In this document: in pieces, positions 7,348 through 15,464 of the stretch
How positions within the stretch are numbered: the stretch's first letter is position 1
How the letters are laid out: each line of letters opens with the position of its first letter
Assembly (NCBI GenBank): GCA_934655755.1
Contig: CAKUHA010000007.1
Span: 1-63,121 of the forward strand
Direction: 5' to 3'
From: an uncultured Collinsella sp.
Lineage (GTDB): Bacteria > Actinomycetota > Coriobacteriia > Coriobacteriales > Coriobacteriaceae
Length of the DNA: 63,121 nucleotides
The notes under the pieces: generated by a model
What the model was told of the DNA's origin: nothing
Databases searched by the model: none
Seen by the model: only the letters and a program-made list of their open reading frames with translations
Translations under genes and position numbers: made by a program

Positions 7348-8143
7348 GACAATTCCCCATTTCCATAGTTACCAATAGTGGCAAATGGTCACTGTACTTT
7401 GAGCACGGCCTTGAATTAACAACAAGTTTAGTATCACCAATTTGACGAAGATAGCAGCAGTCTGTAATGCAGTCCGCCAACTGCCAATCTACAACGATTT
7501 GATCGAGGGAATGCCAATAGTAGGTGCAGTCGCCGGAACCGAAATAAAATGACCCCAGATTAGATTTGGACTCTGACAGGAATTCAAGAGCGGGATTGTA
7601 CATTACTGGATGTGACGACCCATAGCTATTTCTAACTTTCAGTCTCTGTGCAACCTCTTTGAAAAAGGTCGAATTTAAGGAATCGAGTTTTATCATTTCA
7701 GGGTCAAATGGATTGCAATTGAAATCGCCTAATAACATATTGAAGCTACCGGGATTCGTCTCCTTGGTAGTATTTAGCTCGATCACAAGCTCTTTAATTA
7801 TCCTTTCGCGGCAATAGCCATGTGGATCGTTGCGTTTGTCAGGTAGGTGAACAATCGACGTATTCACGGGAACACCGTCAAGCATTAATGTACATGTCAG
7901 ATTTTTAATAACCGCAGAGGCATGCTGCGAATAAATCGAGGACTTGACGAGTAGCTTCGTTTTCTCGTTGCCATCTATTGATTCCACGGGCCGATATCGC
8001 TTATCAAGCAGTTCAATTAATATCTGGTAGTCTGTTTGATCTACCTCGGCAAAAGCCGCTAGATCCACGTCATTCTGTTGAAGAGCCGATTGAATAAGGT
8101 CCGCAAGGCATTTACGTTTTAAATTCCAAAAGAATATTTTCAA
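7337..8143 (-). CDS. Endonuclease/exonuclease/phosphatase (EEP) family protein
   Basis: The 268-residue protein shows the EEP motifs in order: FFWNLKRK near the N-terminus (metal/phosphate Asn), AFAEVD (metal Glu), LLGDFNCNP (Asp and Asn), LDQIVVDW and a C-terminal SDHLPLLV (catalytic Asp-His). All key residues appear present, so it is probably an active phosphodiesterase or nuclease, with substrate unknown. It has no secretion signal. It is the first gene of an AT-rich two-gene unit with the unknown gene at 6778-7347. Confidence 0.8.
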   Translation of the reverse strand: MKIFFWNLKRKCLADLIQSALQQNDVDLAAFAEVDQTDYQILIELLDKRYRPVESIDGNEKTKLLVKSSIYSQHASAVIKNLTCTLMLDGVPVNTSIVHLPDKRNDPHGYCRERIIKELVIELNTTKETNPGSFNMLLGDFNCNPFDPEMIKLDSLNSTFFKEVAQRLKVRNSYGSSHPVMYNPALEFLSESKSNLGSFYFGSGDCTYYWHSLDQIVVDWQLADCITDCCYLRQIGDTKLVVNSRPCSKYSDHLPLLVTMEMGNCHGR

Positions 8144-8273
8144 AACTCCACCTGACAGCCCTCAGAATATATTCTCTTTATTAAATATACTCTTGAGATA
8201 AGGTTCATTTTTGACGGTAAGTGATTAATTTCAACAATTTGGGTTTGAAATAAGTCCTTCTTTTTTGATATGT

Positions 8274-8305
8274 CGGGTTGGATTGGCGTCAGCCGATCCA
8301 ACCCG
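8274..8305. terminator. Hairpin downstream of the ugd remnant
   Basis: Arms of 13 nt (8274-8286 and 8293-8305, core GGGTTGGAT) pair with one wobble around a 6-nt loop. It occupies the same position relative to the ugd remnant as the 12431-12470 hairpin does to intact ugd. It lacks a clear T run on either strand, so terminator function is uncertain. The remaining gap, 8144-8273, is AT-rich and presumably carries the EEP promoter. Confidence 0.45.
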
Positions 8306-8364
8306 CTTTCAACACGGCCAACTTTCTGAAAGCGCGGCCGCCCAGGGCAGCCAGCCCTCCCCGA

Positions 8365-8518
8365 GTCCCGCTAAAACAGAGCCCTCGTGTACATGTTGTC
8401 CGCAACATCCACGAACACGTCGCTCCGACGATTGGCCACGATCACGCAGCAGCCGGACTTGAAGACCTCCAGGTCTTGGGCGACATCGGGTTCGAAGAAC
8501 TCAGGCGCGTCCGGCATG
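8365..8518 (-). pseudogene. Decayed C-terminal fragment of UDP-glucose 6-dehydrogenase
   Basis: Translated on the minus strand, this piece reads DAPEFF, then CVIVANRRSD, then DVADNMYTR, closely matching the last 45 or so residues of the intact Ugd at 12519-13778. A TAG replaces the lysine codon in the final LFKRD. Similarity continues about 30 nt past the stop, into the GCGGCC-rich downstream sequence. No start or catalytic part remains. It is a relic of a second ugd, and it brackets the STAND gene together with the intact copy. Confidence 0.85.
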
Positions 8519-8561
8519 AGCTCTTAGTCACCACGCCGCGCCCTAGGCTCTCACCACGACG

Positions 8562-11500
8562 CTAAAACGGGTGAAGGAACTCGTGAACTTCTGCGCATTC
8601 TATGCGTCGCTTCAACGAGGCTATCGGTTCCTCCAAAACCATGCGGTGCCGTATAAAAGCAACTCCAGGCAAATTTTCGATTGCCTCTTCAATAAAGTCA
8701 ATTTTCCCTTGAAGAAGAGGGATTTCGCTCCCGCTCCACGAAGTGCCGAAAAAAGAAATGATTACTGGGACCTTCTTGAGCTCTTCCGAGCTAAGGCCCT
8801 CTTGGCATAGCAAGACTATGTACTTGACCTTAAGATTCTTGGGTAACTCCATTGCGACATCTGGCAGATAGTCGACAAGCTTCCCATCACGCATTGAACG
8901 CGACGCCAACCAAGATATGACAGCATCGCCGCAATGCTCAATAGCGTAATTTAGAAAATGCTTCAAAGCTAAAGGCTTCACCATGCGCTGCAGATTTGTC
9001 TCAAAACCCTCTATGCCCTTCCATGCGCCATCGGTTGCGATCTCGCTGTTTTCCTCCCTCCATACTGCTTCGCCTAAATTCTCCATCGCATAAGTCGCAT
9101 TGAACTCCATGAGCACGGGCATTGCCCTCTCAGGAAATTGATCATCGTTGGCGACGATAAAACGAAGTAAATCCTCATTCCAATAGGCACTCGTTCCGCT
9201 TACGAGATTTAGCAAGATTTCTTCCGAAAGACGCAGCATTTCCGGCTTAGAGACAAACGCCTTCTGCTCGGCATTGTTGATGTTGTTGGGAAGAAGCCTA
9301 CGCAAGGCGTGCGAGCCCCTTTCCAGCTTCCGCAGGACGCCGACCGCGTATCTAGCAAAAAAGCCCGGCGTGGCAGATTCGATTTCTATTGCTGTCTCAT
9401 ACGAAACGGTTTCGCCGTATTCGTCGGCTCCTTCCTCGATATCCTTTGCCAACTCGGGACTGACACCGAACTTCTTAACTCGCACCTCGTCAATCCGACT
9501 GAGCCATTCGGGAATCTCAATCTCCTGTCGCTTAGGGGCAAGACCGCGAACCCGATCAACGCCGAGCAAGTCAACCCAGCGAATAAGCAAATCGTCCGGA
9601 ACCGCATACAAGGGGACGCCAGAGAGGATGATCGGCTCTGCACATTCGGCCAAAATATCTGCACCAAGAATCATAACGTCGCCAAGGATTGGATATGGAA
9701 TGCCAGTCGAGTTTTGTCGACCGACAGAGCACACAATCGAGATTGCCCCCAATAGCTCCACCGAACTTGCCGTTTTAACAGCCTCGGTCAATTCCTCCGA
9801 GATATCGTGTCCACAGTAGTCATCAGAGAAGATCTTGGCCGCAATCCGTTCCTCAGGCGAGCCGTTAAGGAACGGGAGCTCCTCTTCGGCGATGATACCT
9901 TGAGAAATGAGTTTTTTCTCAAGTTGGACAAACCCTGGTAAGTTGCAAATCTCAATTGACTCGATTCGCGAAACATATCCTTTATACGCCTCCTCCAGGG
10001 TCTCCTTCCACAACCGGCCGGCCCCGTCCTCGTCGCCGATACCCCGAAGCCCGGTAATCACCGAATCGCAGAGACGGCTCAGCTCCAGACAGCCTCTGAG
10101 CTCCTTGAGGCAAGCGATTGCTCGCTTCCGCAAGCCGATCATCGCCTCGGTGTAGACGTGGTTTCCGTGGATGAACGTGACCTTGTTTCCCTCCATCCTT
10201 GTCGGGCCGTCGTATGTTGCCGCCAGTAAAGCCTCGGCATAATAGGCGAGCAGAACCCCGTACCTATTCTCCTTTGTTCTGCGATAATCAGACACCAGGC
10301 GCTCGATGACCTCTTTTTCATATCGAAACTCGTCCGAATACGAGTCCTCGTTGAAGCACATGGTCGTCGTGAGGGCCTCCATCGCCTCCTGTGGAGGCAG
10401 GATGTTCTTCCCCAAAGCCATGAAGAACAGCTCTTCAGGCTCGCCGAATTGAGAGGCATGTAAAAAGGGCGAGAGCGATACGAGGATCCGAGATTTCGGC
10501 GAATAGGGTCCAGTGTTCTTGTCTAATCTGCAGGCAAGGTAATCGTAGCTTCCAGGCTCGCAGTTTTCAATTGCCCCGAGAATGTGTCCAAGGCCCTTCT
10601 CGCCGAGAAGGAAATGGTATTCGCCCACCATTCCCCATCGTTTCTCCTCGTCGGCCAATGCCCAAATGTCGTCCAGCTGCGATTTCAAGGAGGAAATAAG
10701 CTCTTCGGTGTAGAAATTGTTTACAAGGATGGCGACAATGCTGAGACATCGAGCATTGCCGCACTTCAACTTGTCGACGTCGGAAAGAGACAAACTTTTC
10801 TCGGCGATGAATGCGCGGTAGAGCAAATAATCTCTCAAAACCTGTTCGCCCGGTGCCACCGCCACCATACCCTGGCAGGCATCCACAAGCTCGTCGTGGC
10901 ACAGAGCGGTGCATGCATCGACGTAGCAGTCATGAGAAATCCCTACCTTGGCAAGAAGCTTATCCAAGTCTTTGTTTCTCTCCACCCTATGCGAATCCAA
11001 AACGGAAACGATTGTTGCCGCCATTTTGGCGTTGCCGCCCAGAAGGGAAACCTTCTCTCCGTAGCAAGCTTCTATGAGGCTCGGCATCGTAGAGAATACT
11101 TCGACCCCGCGTTCCTTAGCGACCTCGGCCGCCGCGCAGGCTAACCGCATGTTGCCCCTCGACAAGCGGACAATATTCGCAGATGCTCTCCCTTTCGCGA
11201 TACCGAATCCGTTCTCGACCACGTTTAAGGCCGTCTCCTCGTTAAGCGGGTTGATCGCATAGAGATAAGGCCTGCAGTACTTTGAAATGGAGATCTTCAC
11301 ATGCTCGAACGCATAATTTCTTACGGTCATAAGGACTTTGATATTACCCCTGTTAGACACGTAATCCGCAAACCCCTCGAGATCGGAAAGCTCGTTGGCG
11401 TCATCGAGCAGAATTATCGAAGGGTCCTCTTTGGGAACATCATTCGCCAAATCGTTCCAGATTGGCAACCTGTTTGATTGGATGACAAGAGGATGCGCGC

Positions 11501-12191
11501 CGCTGAAATTTGCAAATCGGCGCAAAGCCTCTAGACAAAGCCTAGTCTTCCCACATCCAGGGCGACCATGCACCAAGACGAACTGACTTTCTCCGAGCGC
11601 AGCGAGAAGCTCGTCGATCTCTTTATCCCTGCCAAGCAAATCAACCTTCAGAGTAGAGGCGAAGCTGTTCCTTTCAACCGCAGATTCGAATTCGTTCGGA
11701 GACATAATTTGCCCAGTACCCACCTCCATGCCCAGATGCTCTTTCGCAAGATTTGGGTACCGTCGGGCTAACAAACTAGCCATTTCGTCCGTGCCCACAA
11801 GTTCGACGCGATCGTCGATGCCTCTTAGATGGCTGAGGTCAGAACTGTTTAGCCTTCGGCATGAATATGCGACGGCTATCTTGACCAGCTGCCCAGAATC
11901 AAGCTCTTTTCTTTCGGTATCCAGGCACTTTTTGATATCCGCTTCAATTTTCTTCTTCGCTTCTGCTCTATCCGGATAATGGCCGCATTCGAGATAGGCG
12001 AATTTGTTGTGGGGCAAAAGCCAGATTGTGTCAGGCGTTCCCGGGGCCGTCGCCGCTGAACGGGCGGCAGACCCCCTGTGTACGGGCTTATCATATCTAA
12101 AATGCTGTGTAAGCAATTCCTGGGCAAGGTTCTGAAAGGCAGCAGGATCGAGTCTGGCGATTCTGTCCCTGATTTCGATTTCTCTGCTCAT
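8562..12191 (-). CDS. STAND NTPase with N-terminal PD-(D/E)XK-like domain, putative antiphage sensor
   Basis: I choose ATG 12191 (1209 residues), with GGAGGAG upstream; a GTG at 12263 lacks a binding site. Residues 1-130 hold a restriction-endonuclease-like domain: GTPDT (D54) and LECGH (E68), with H in the place of the usual lysine. A P-loop ATPase follows: Walker A GRPGCGKT at 209-216, Walker B IILLDD ending at 264, and a sensor-like MTVRNYAF near 288-296. The remaining 850 or so residues are helical, without assigned domains. This is the nSTAND/Avs-like layout, in which the C-terminal part senses a phage product and the N-terminal effector acts. No partner gene lies beside it. It sits between a ugd relic and intact ugd. 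Confidence 0.75.
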   Translation of the reverse strand: MSREIEIRDRIARLDPAAFQNLAQELLTQHFRYDKPVHRGSAARSAATAPGTPDTIWLLPHNKFAYLECGHYPDRAEAKKKIEADIKKCLDTERKELDSGQLVKIAVAYSCRRLNSSDLSHLRGIDDRVELVGTDEMASLLARRYPNLAKEHLGMEVGTGQIMSPNEFESAVERNSFASTLKVDLLGRDKEIDELLAALGESQFVLVHGRPGCGKTRLCLEALRRFANFSGAHPLVIQSNRLPIWNDLANDVPKEDPSIILLDDANELSDLEGFADYVSNRGNIKVLMTVRNYAFEHVKISISKYCRPYLYAINPLNEETALNVVENGFGIAKGRASANIVRLSRGNMRLACAAAEVAKERGVEVFSTMPSLIEACYGEKVSLLGGNAKMAATIVSVLDSHRVERNKDLDKLLAKVGISHDCYVDACTALCHDELVDACQGMVAVAPGEQVLRDYLLYRAFIAEKSLSLSDVDKLKCGNARCLSIVAILVNNFYTEELISSLKSQLDDIWALADEEKRWGMVGEYHFLLGEKGLGHILGAIENCEPGSYDYLACRLDKNTGPYSPKSRILVSLSPFLHASQFGEPEELFFMALGKNILPPQEAMEALTTTMCFNEDSYSDEFRYEKEVIERLVSDYRRTKENRYGVLLAYYAEALLAATYDGPTRMEGNKVTFIHGNHVYTEAMIGLRKRAIACLKELRGCLELSRLCDSVITGLRGIGDEDGAGRLWKETLEEAYKGYVSRIESIEICNLPGFVQLEKKLISQGIIAEEELPFLNGSPEERIAAKIFSDDYCGHDISEELTEAVKTASSVELLGAISIVCSVGRQNSTGIPYPILGDVMILGADILAECAEPIILSGVPLYAVPDDLLIRWVDLLGVDRVRGLAPKRQEIEIPEWLSRIDEVRVKKFGVSPELAKDIEEGADEYGETVSYETAIEIESATPGFFARYAVGVLRKLERGSHALRRLLPNNINNAEQKAFVSKPEMLRLSEEILLNLVSGTSAYWNEDLLRFIVANDDQFPERAMPVLMEFNATYAMENLGEAVWREENSEIATDGAWKGIEGFETNLQRMVKPLALKHFLNYAIEHCGDAVISWLASRSMRDGKLVDYLPDVAMELPKNLKVKYIVLLCQEGLSSEELKKVPVIISFFGTSWSGSEIPLLQGKIDFIEEAIENLPGVAFIRHRMVLEEPIASLKRRIECAEVHEFLHPF

Positions 12192-12430
12192 CAAAGTTGC
12201 ACGCTCCTCCGCTTTCTCCGGCAATCCAAACGCCCTTGGATAAAGGCTGCACCGAGCTGCCACGGTAAGCTTGATGATATGACATAGGTCGCATTAGTGA
12301 GAGCACGATTGCCGATAGCAAAACGATCCCGTTCCGCGGCGCGCGCCACACCTCCTCATGCACCCCGTGGGACATATGTCATTGGGTTCGCGACCTCAGT
12401 GACTGTTAATGTATTTAGCGAGAATAACAA

Positions 12431-12470
12431 AGTACGGGGCGTATCGACGCCAGTCGATACGCCCCGTACT
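12431..12470 (-). terminator. Terminator-like hairpin at the end of the exopolysaccharide operon
   Basis: Perfect 18-bp arms (12431-12448 and 12453-12470, starting AGTACGGGGCG) enclose a GCCA loop. On the minus strand it is followed by TTTGTTATT. It lies about 50 nt after the ugd stop and closes the operon. The rest of the gap up to the STAND gene start (12192-12430) should hold that gene's promoter; I see no other feature there. Confidence 0.7.
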
Positions 12471-12518
12471 CAATTTAGTTTCTTATTAAGATTGCGGCCA
12501 CCCAGGCAGCCTTTTCCA

Positions 12519-13778
12519 CTAGTCCCTCTTAAACAAATCCCTCGTGTACACCTTGTCCGCTACGTCCGCGAGCTCGTCGCTCCAGCGGTTGGCGACGATC
12601 ACGTCGCAGCCGGCCTTGAAGGCCTCCAGGTCGTGGGTCACCTCGGAGCCGAAGAACTCCGGCGCGTCCAGCGTGGGCTCATAGACCACCACGGGCACGC
12701 CCTTGGCCTTCACGCGCTTCATGACGCCCTGGATGGAGCTCGCGCGGAAGTTGTCGGAGTTGGACTTCATCGTCAGGCGGTACACGCCCACGACCGGCTT
12801 CGGCTTGCCCTCGTACACGCGGTCCCACACCATCTGCAGCACCTCGTCGGCCACGAAGTCCTTGCGGGTGCGGTTGGCGTCCACGATGGCCTCGATCAGG
12901 TTCTGCGGCACGTCCTTGTAGTTGGCGAGCAGCTGCTTGGTGTCCTTGGGCAGGCAGTAGCCGCCGTAGCCGAAGCTGGGGTTGTTGTAGTGGCTGCCGA
13001 TGCGCGGCTCCAGGCACACGCCGTCGATGACGTCGCGGGTGTTGAGGCCGCGGACCTCGCAGTAGGTGTCGAGCTCGTTGAAGTAGGCCACGCGCAGCGC
13101 AAGGTAGGTGTTGGCGAACAGCTTCACGGCCTCGGCCTCGGTGGTGCCCAGCACGAGCTCCGGGATGCCCTTGGAGCCGTCGGCGTTGACTCGCTCGAGC
13201 TCGGCGGGGTCGGCGCCCTGTGCGAGCAGGCCGGCGAACTTCTCCGCCGCGGCGACGGCCTCGGTGTCGTCCTTAGGAGCGCCCACCACGATGCGGCTAG
13301 GGTGCAGGTTATCGTAAAGAGCTTTACTCTCACGCAGGAACTCGGGGCTGAAGAAGATCTTGTTGTCGCCCAACTTCTCCCGCAGGCCCGCGGTGTATCC
13401 GACGGGGATCGTCGACTTGATGACGATCCAGGCGTCCGGGTTCACCGATCGCACGGCGGCGATGGCGGCCTCGACGGAGCTGGTGTCGAAGAAGTTTTTC
13501 TCCGAGTCGTAGTTGGTGGGCGTGGCGATAACGGCGTAGTCGGCGCCCGCATAGGCCTCGGCGGCGTCGACGGTGGCGTGCAGGTCGAGCTCGCGCTCCC
13601 CCGCCTTGGCCTCCGCCAGGAAGCGCTCGATCTCGTCGTCCTGGATGGGCGACTGGTGGTTGTTAATCTTCTCGACCTTCTCGGGCACGATGTCCAGCGC
13701 GTGTACCTCGTTGTGCTGCGAGAGCAGGACGGCGAGGGACAGGCCGACGTAGCCGGTACCGGCGACAGCGATCTTCAT
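12519..13778 (-). CDS. ugd: UDP-glucose 6-dehydrogenase
   Basis: It oxidises UDP-glucose to UDP-glucuronate with two NAD+. I choose ATG 13778, with GGAG 6 nt upstream, giving 419 residues. The N-terminal Rossmann motif GTGYVGLS is at residues 7-14. The catalytic cysteine is in [11 protein letters not shown], and the C-terminal UDP-binding domain contains DAPEFFG. It is the last gene of the exopolysaccharide operon and follows a UDP-glucuronate epimerase, so together they make UDP-glucuronate and UDP-galacturonate for the polymer. A decayed copy of its 3' end lies at 8365-8518. Confidence 0.93.
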   Translation of the reverse strand: MKIAVAGTGYVGLSLAVLLSQHNEVHALDIVPEKVEKINNHQSPIQDDEIERFLAEAKAGERELDLHATVDAAEAYAGADYAVIATPTNYDSEKNFFDTSSVEAAIAAVRSVNPDAWIVIKSTIPVGYTAGLREKLGDNKIFFSPEFLRESKALYDNLHPSRIVVGAPKDDTEAVAAAEKFAGLLAQGADPAELERVNADGSKGIPELVLGTTEAEAVKLFANTYLALRVAYFNELDTYCEVRGLNTRDVIDGVCLEPRIGSHYNNPSFGYGGYCLPKDTKQLLANYKDVPQNLIEAIVDANRTRKDFVADEVLQMVWDRVYEGKPKPVVGVYRLTMKSNSDNFRASSIQGVMKRVKAKGVPVVVYEPTLDAPEFFGSEVTHDLEAFKAGCDVIVANRWSDELADVADKVYTRDLFKRD

Positions 13779-13847
13779 ATCATTCTCCAATTGTCAAAGA
13801 GCAATAGTCAACATGAAAAATGGTCTCTGTTACAGGACCATGATTTC

Positions 13848-14888
13848 CTAAATGTTGTAGTAGCGCTTATACCACTTGGCAAAGACCCTCAGGCCGTCCT
13901 CGAGGGGCGTCGCAGGCTTGTAGCCAAGGTCGCGCTGGAGCGCAGTGGTGTCCGCGTAGGTGACGGGCACGTCGCCAGGCTGCATCGGTACGAGCTGTTT
14001 ATGCGCCTCGAAGTCATAGTCCGTAGGCAGCACGCCCTCCTCAACCAGCACGCGCTGCAGCGTGTCGACGAAGTCCAGCAGGTTCTCGGGATGCGAGTTG
14101 CCGATGTTGTAGACGCGGTGCGCGGCGAGCGGCAGCCCGTCCTCGCCCATCTTCACCTCGGGCGCGGAGTCCATGACGCGCCTCACGCCCTCGACGATGT
14201 CGTCGACGTAGGTGAAGTCGCGGCGGCAGTCGCCCATGTTGAAGATCTTGATGGTGTCGCCGCGGCGCAGCTTCTCGGTGAAGCCGAAGTAGGCCATGTC
14301 GGGCCTGCCCATGGGACCGTACACCGTGAAGAAGCGCAGGCCGGTGGCCGGGATGGAGTAGAGCTTGGAGTAGGCGGCGGCCATGAGCTCGTTGGACTTC
14401 TTGGTGGCGGCGTAGAGCGACACCGGCGAGTCGACGCGGTCCTCTTCGGAGAACGGCACCTTCTTGTTGCCGCCGTAGACCGAGCTGGAACTGGCGTAGA
14501 CCAGGTGCTTCACCGGGTGGTGACGGCAGGCCTCGAGCACGTTGAAGAAGCCGACGAGGTTGCTCTCGAGGTAGGCGCGCGGGTTCTCGATGGAGTAGCG
14601 CACGCCCGCCTGGGCGGCGAGGTTCACCACGACATCGAAGCCGTTCTCGGCGAACAGGCGCTCGATGAGGGCGGCGTCGCACAGGTCGCCGCGCACGAAG
14701 GTGAAGCGGCCATCGGTGTCGGCCTCGGCCAGCATGCGCAGGCGCGCGTCCTTGATGCCGGGGTCGTAGTAGCTGTTTAGGTTGTCGAGGCCGACGATGA
14801 CGTCATCGGTCTCCTCGAGCAGCTTCTTGACGAGGAATGCTCCGATGAAGCCTGCGGCGCCCGTCACGAGCACTTTTCTATTTGACAT
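13848..14888 (-). CDS. UDP-glucuronate 4-epimerase (SDR family)
   Basis: The 346-residue protein starts with the NAD-binding GAAGFIGAFLVKKL motif, then GLDNLNSYYD, which is typical of UDP-glucuronate epimerases of the CapI type. The SDR catalytic Tyr-x3-Lys is in YAATKKSNE. Length and motifs are normal for the family. It lies between the acetyltransferase and ugd genes and would convert the Ugd product to UDP-galacturonate. A related specificity (other UDP-hexose epimerases) cannot be excluded from sequence alone. Confidence 0.85.
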   Translation of the reverse strand: MSNRKVLVTGAAGFIGAFLVKKLLEETDDVIVGLDNLNSYYDPGIKDARLRMLAEADTDGRFTFVRGDLCDAALIERLFAENGFDVVVNLAAQAGVRYSIENPRAYLESNLVGFFNVLEACRHHPVKHLVYASSSSVYGGNKKVPFSEEDRVDSPVSLYAATKKSNELMAAAYSKLYSIPATGLRFFTVYGPMGRPDMAYFGFTEKLRRGDTIKIFNMGDCRRDFTYVDDIVEGVRRVMDSAPEVKMGEDGLPLAAHRVYNIGNSHPENLLDFVDTLQRVLVEEGVLPTDYDFEAHKQLVPMQPGDVPVTYADTTALQRDLGYKPATPLEDGLRVFAKWYKRYYNI

Positions 14889-14916
14889 ATATCAAACTCC
14901 TAAATTCTGAAAGCGC

Positions 14917-15448
14917 CTAAAGATCAACTTTCCGGTTGATATATCCTTCGGTCGCATTCTCGCGAGGAATAACGCGACATGGATTGCCCAAGACGATGGA
15001 ATGGCTGGGGACGTCACAGTTCACATATGCACCAGGGGCAATGAGGACATCGTCTCCAACCGTAATGCCTCCGACGACAGTAGCGTTTACGCCAACCCAC
15101 ACGCAGTCTCCCAAGACGGGAGCTCCTTTTCTCTTGCCGCGGTTCTCCTGTCCTATAGTCGCACCTTTATGCAGGTTGCAGTTCGCGCCGATGACGGCGG
15201 ATTCGTTAACCGTGATGTTGAAGGCGTGCCCTAGGTAGAGACCCGGTCCGATATGAGTCGCGCGAGCTATCTCCAGGCCATATCTTTCGCGCAAACGGTT
15301 GAGTAACAGACGCCAGATAGGATTGCGCGAACTTTGCGCTCTGCGGAAGACGTAGAGAAACCTGAGCGCATGATTCGACAAAGGAGAAACGCCCCTCCCA
15401 TATCGTAGCCAATCGGAACACCCCCCCCCGTTTCCGTTTTTTAACCAT
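14917..15448 (-). CDS. Serine acetyltransferase-like O-acetyltransferase, out of frame at a G9 tract (putatively phase variable)
   Basis: The left-handed beta-helix acyltransferase part contains hexapeptide repeats such as VIGANCNLHKGATIG and VWVGVNATVVGG. The open part currently begins only at a TTG at 15381. Upstream, ATG 15448 opens MVKKRKRGG and meets nine Gs (15421-15429 on the plus strand as C). With nine Gs this frame runs to a stop. With eight Gs it joins the acyltransferase frame through CSDWLRYGRGVSPL, giving 176 residues with a family-typical N-terminus. The start has AGGAAAGG upstream. The enzyme probably O-acetylates a sugar of the exopolysaccharide and is likely OFF, or only weakly made from an internal start, in this sequence. 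Confidence 0.75.
15421..15429 (-). repeat. G9 homopolymer tract in the acetyltransferase gene
   Basis: Nine C on the plus strand equal nine G on the coding strand, located 18 nt inside the frame starting at 15448. Length 8 or 11 keeps the acetyltransferase in frame; 9 does not. The position near the 5' end is typical of slipped-strand contingency loci. Confidence 0.8.
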
Positions 15449-15464
15449 GAAGCCTATACCTTTC

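Noticed and set aside
12297..14780. 827-residue open frame on the plus strand
   Set aside because: It lies antiparallel to ugd and the epimerase genes, which have clear motifs, and its protein is a Val/Gly/Leu/His/Arg-rich string typical of the reverse strand of high-GC genes.
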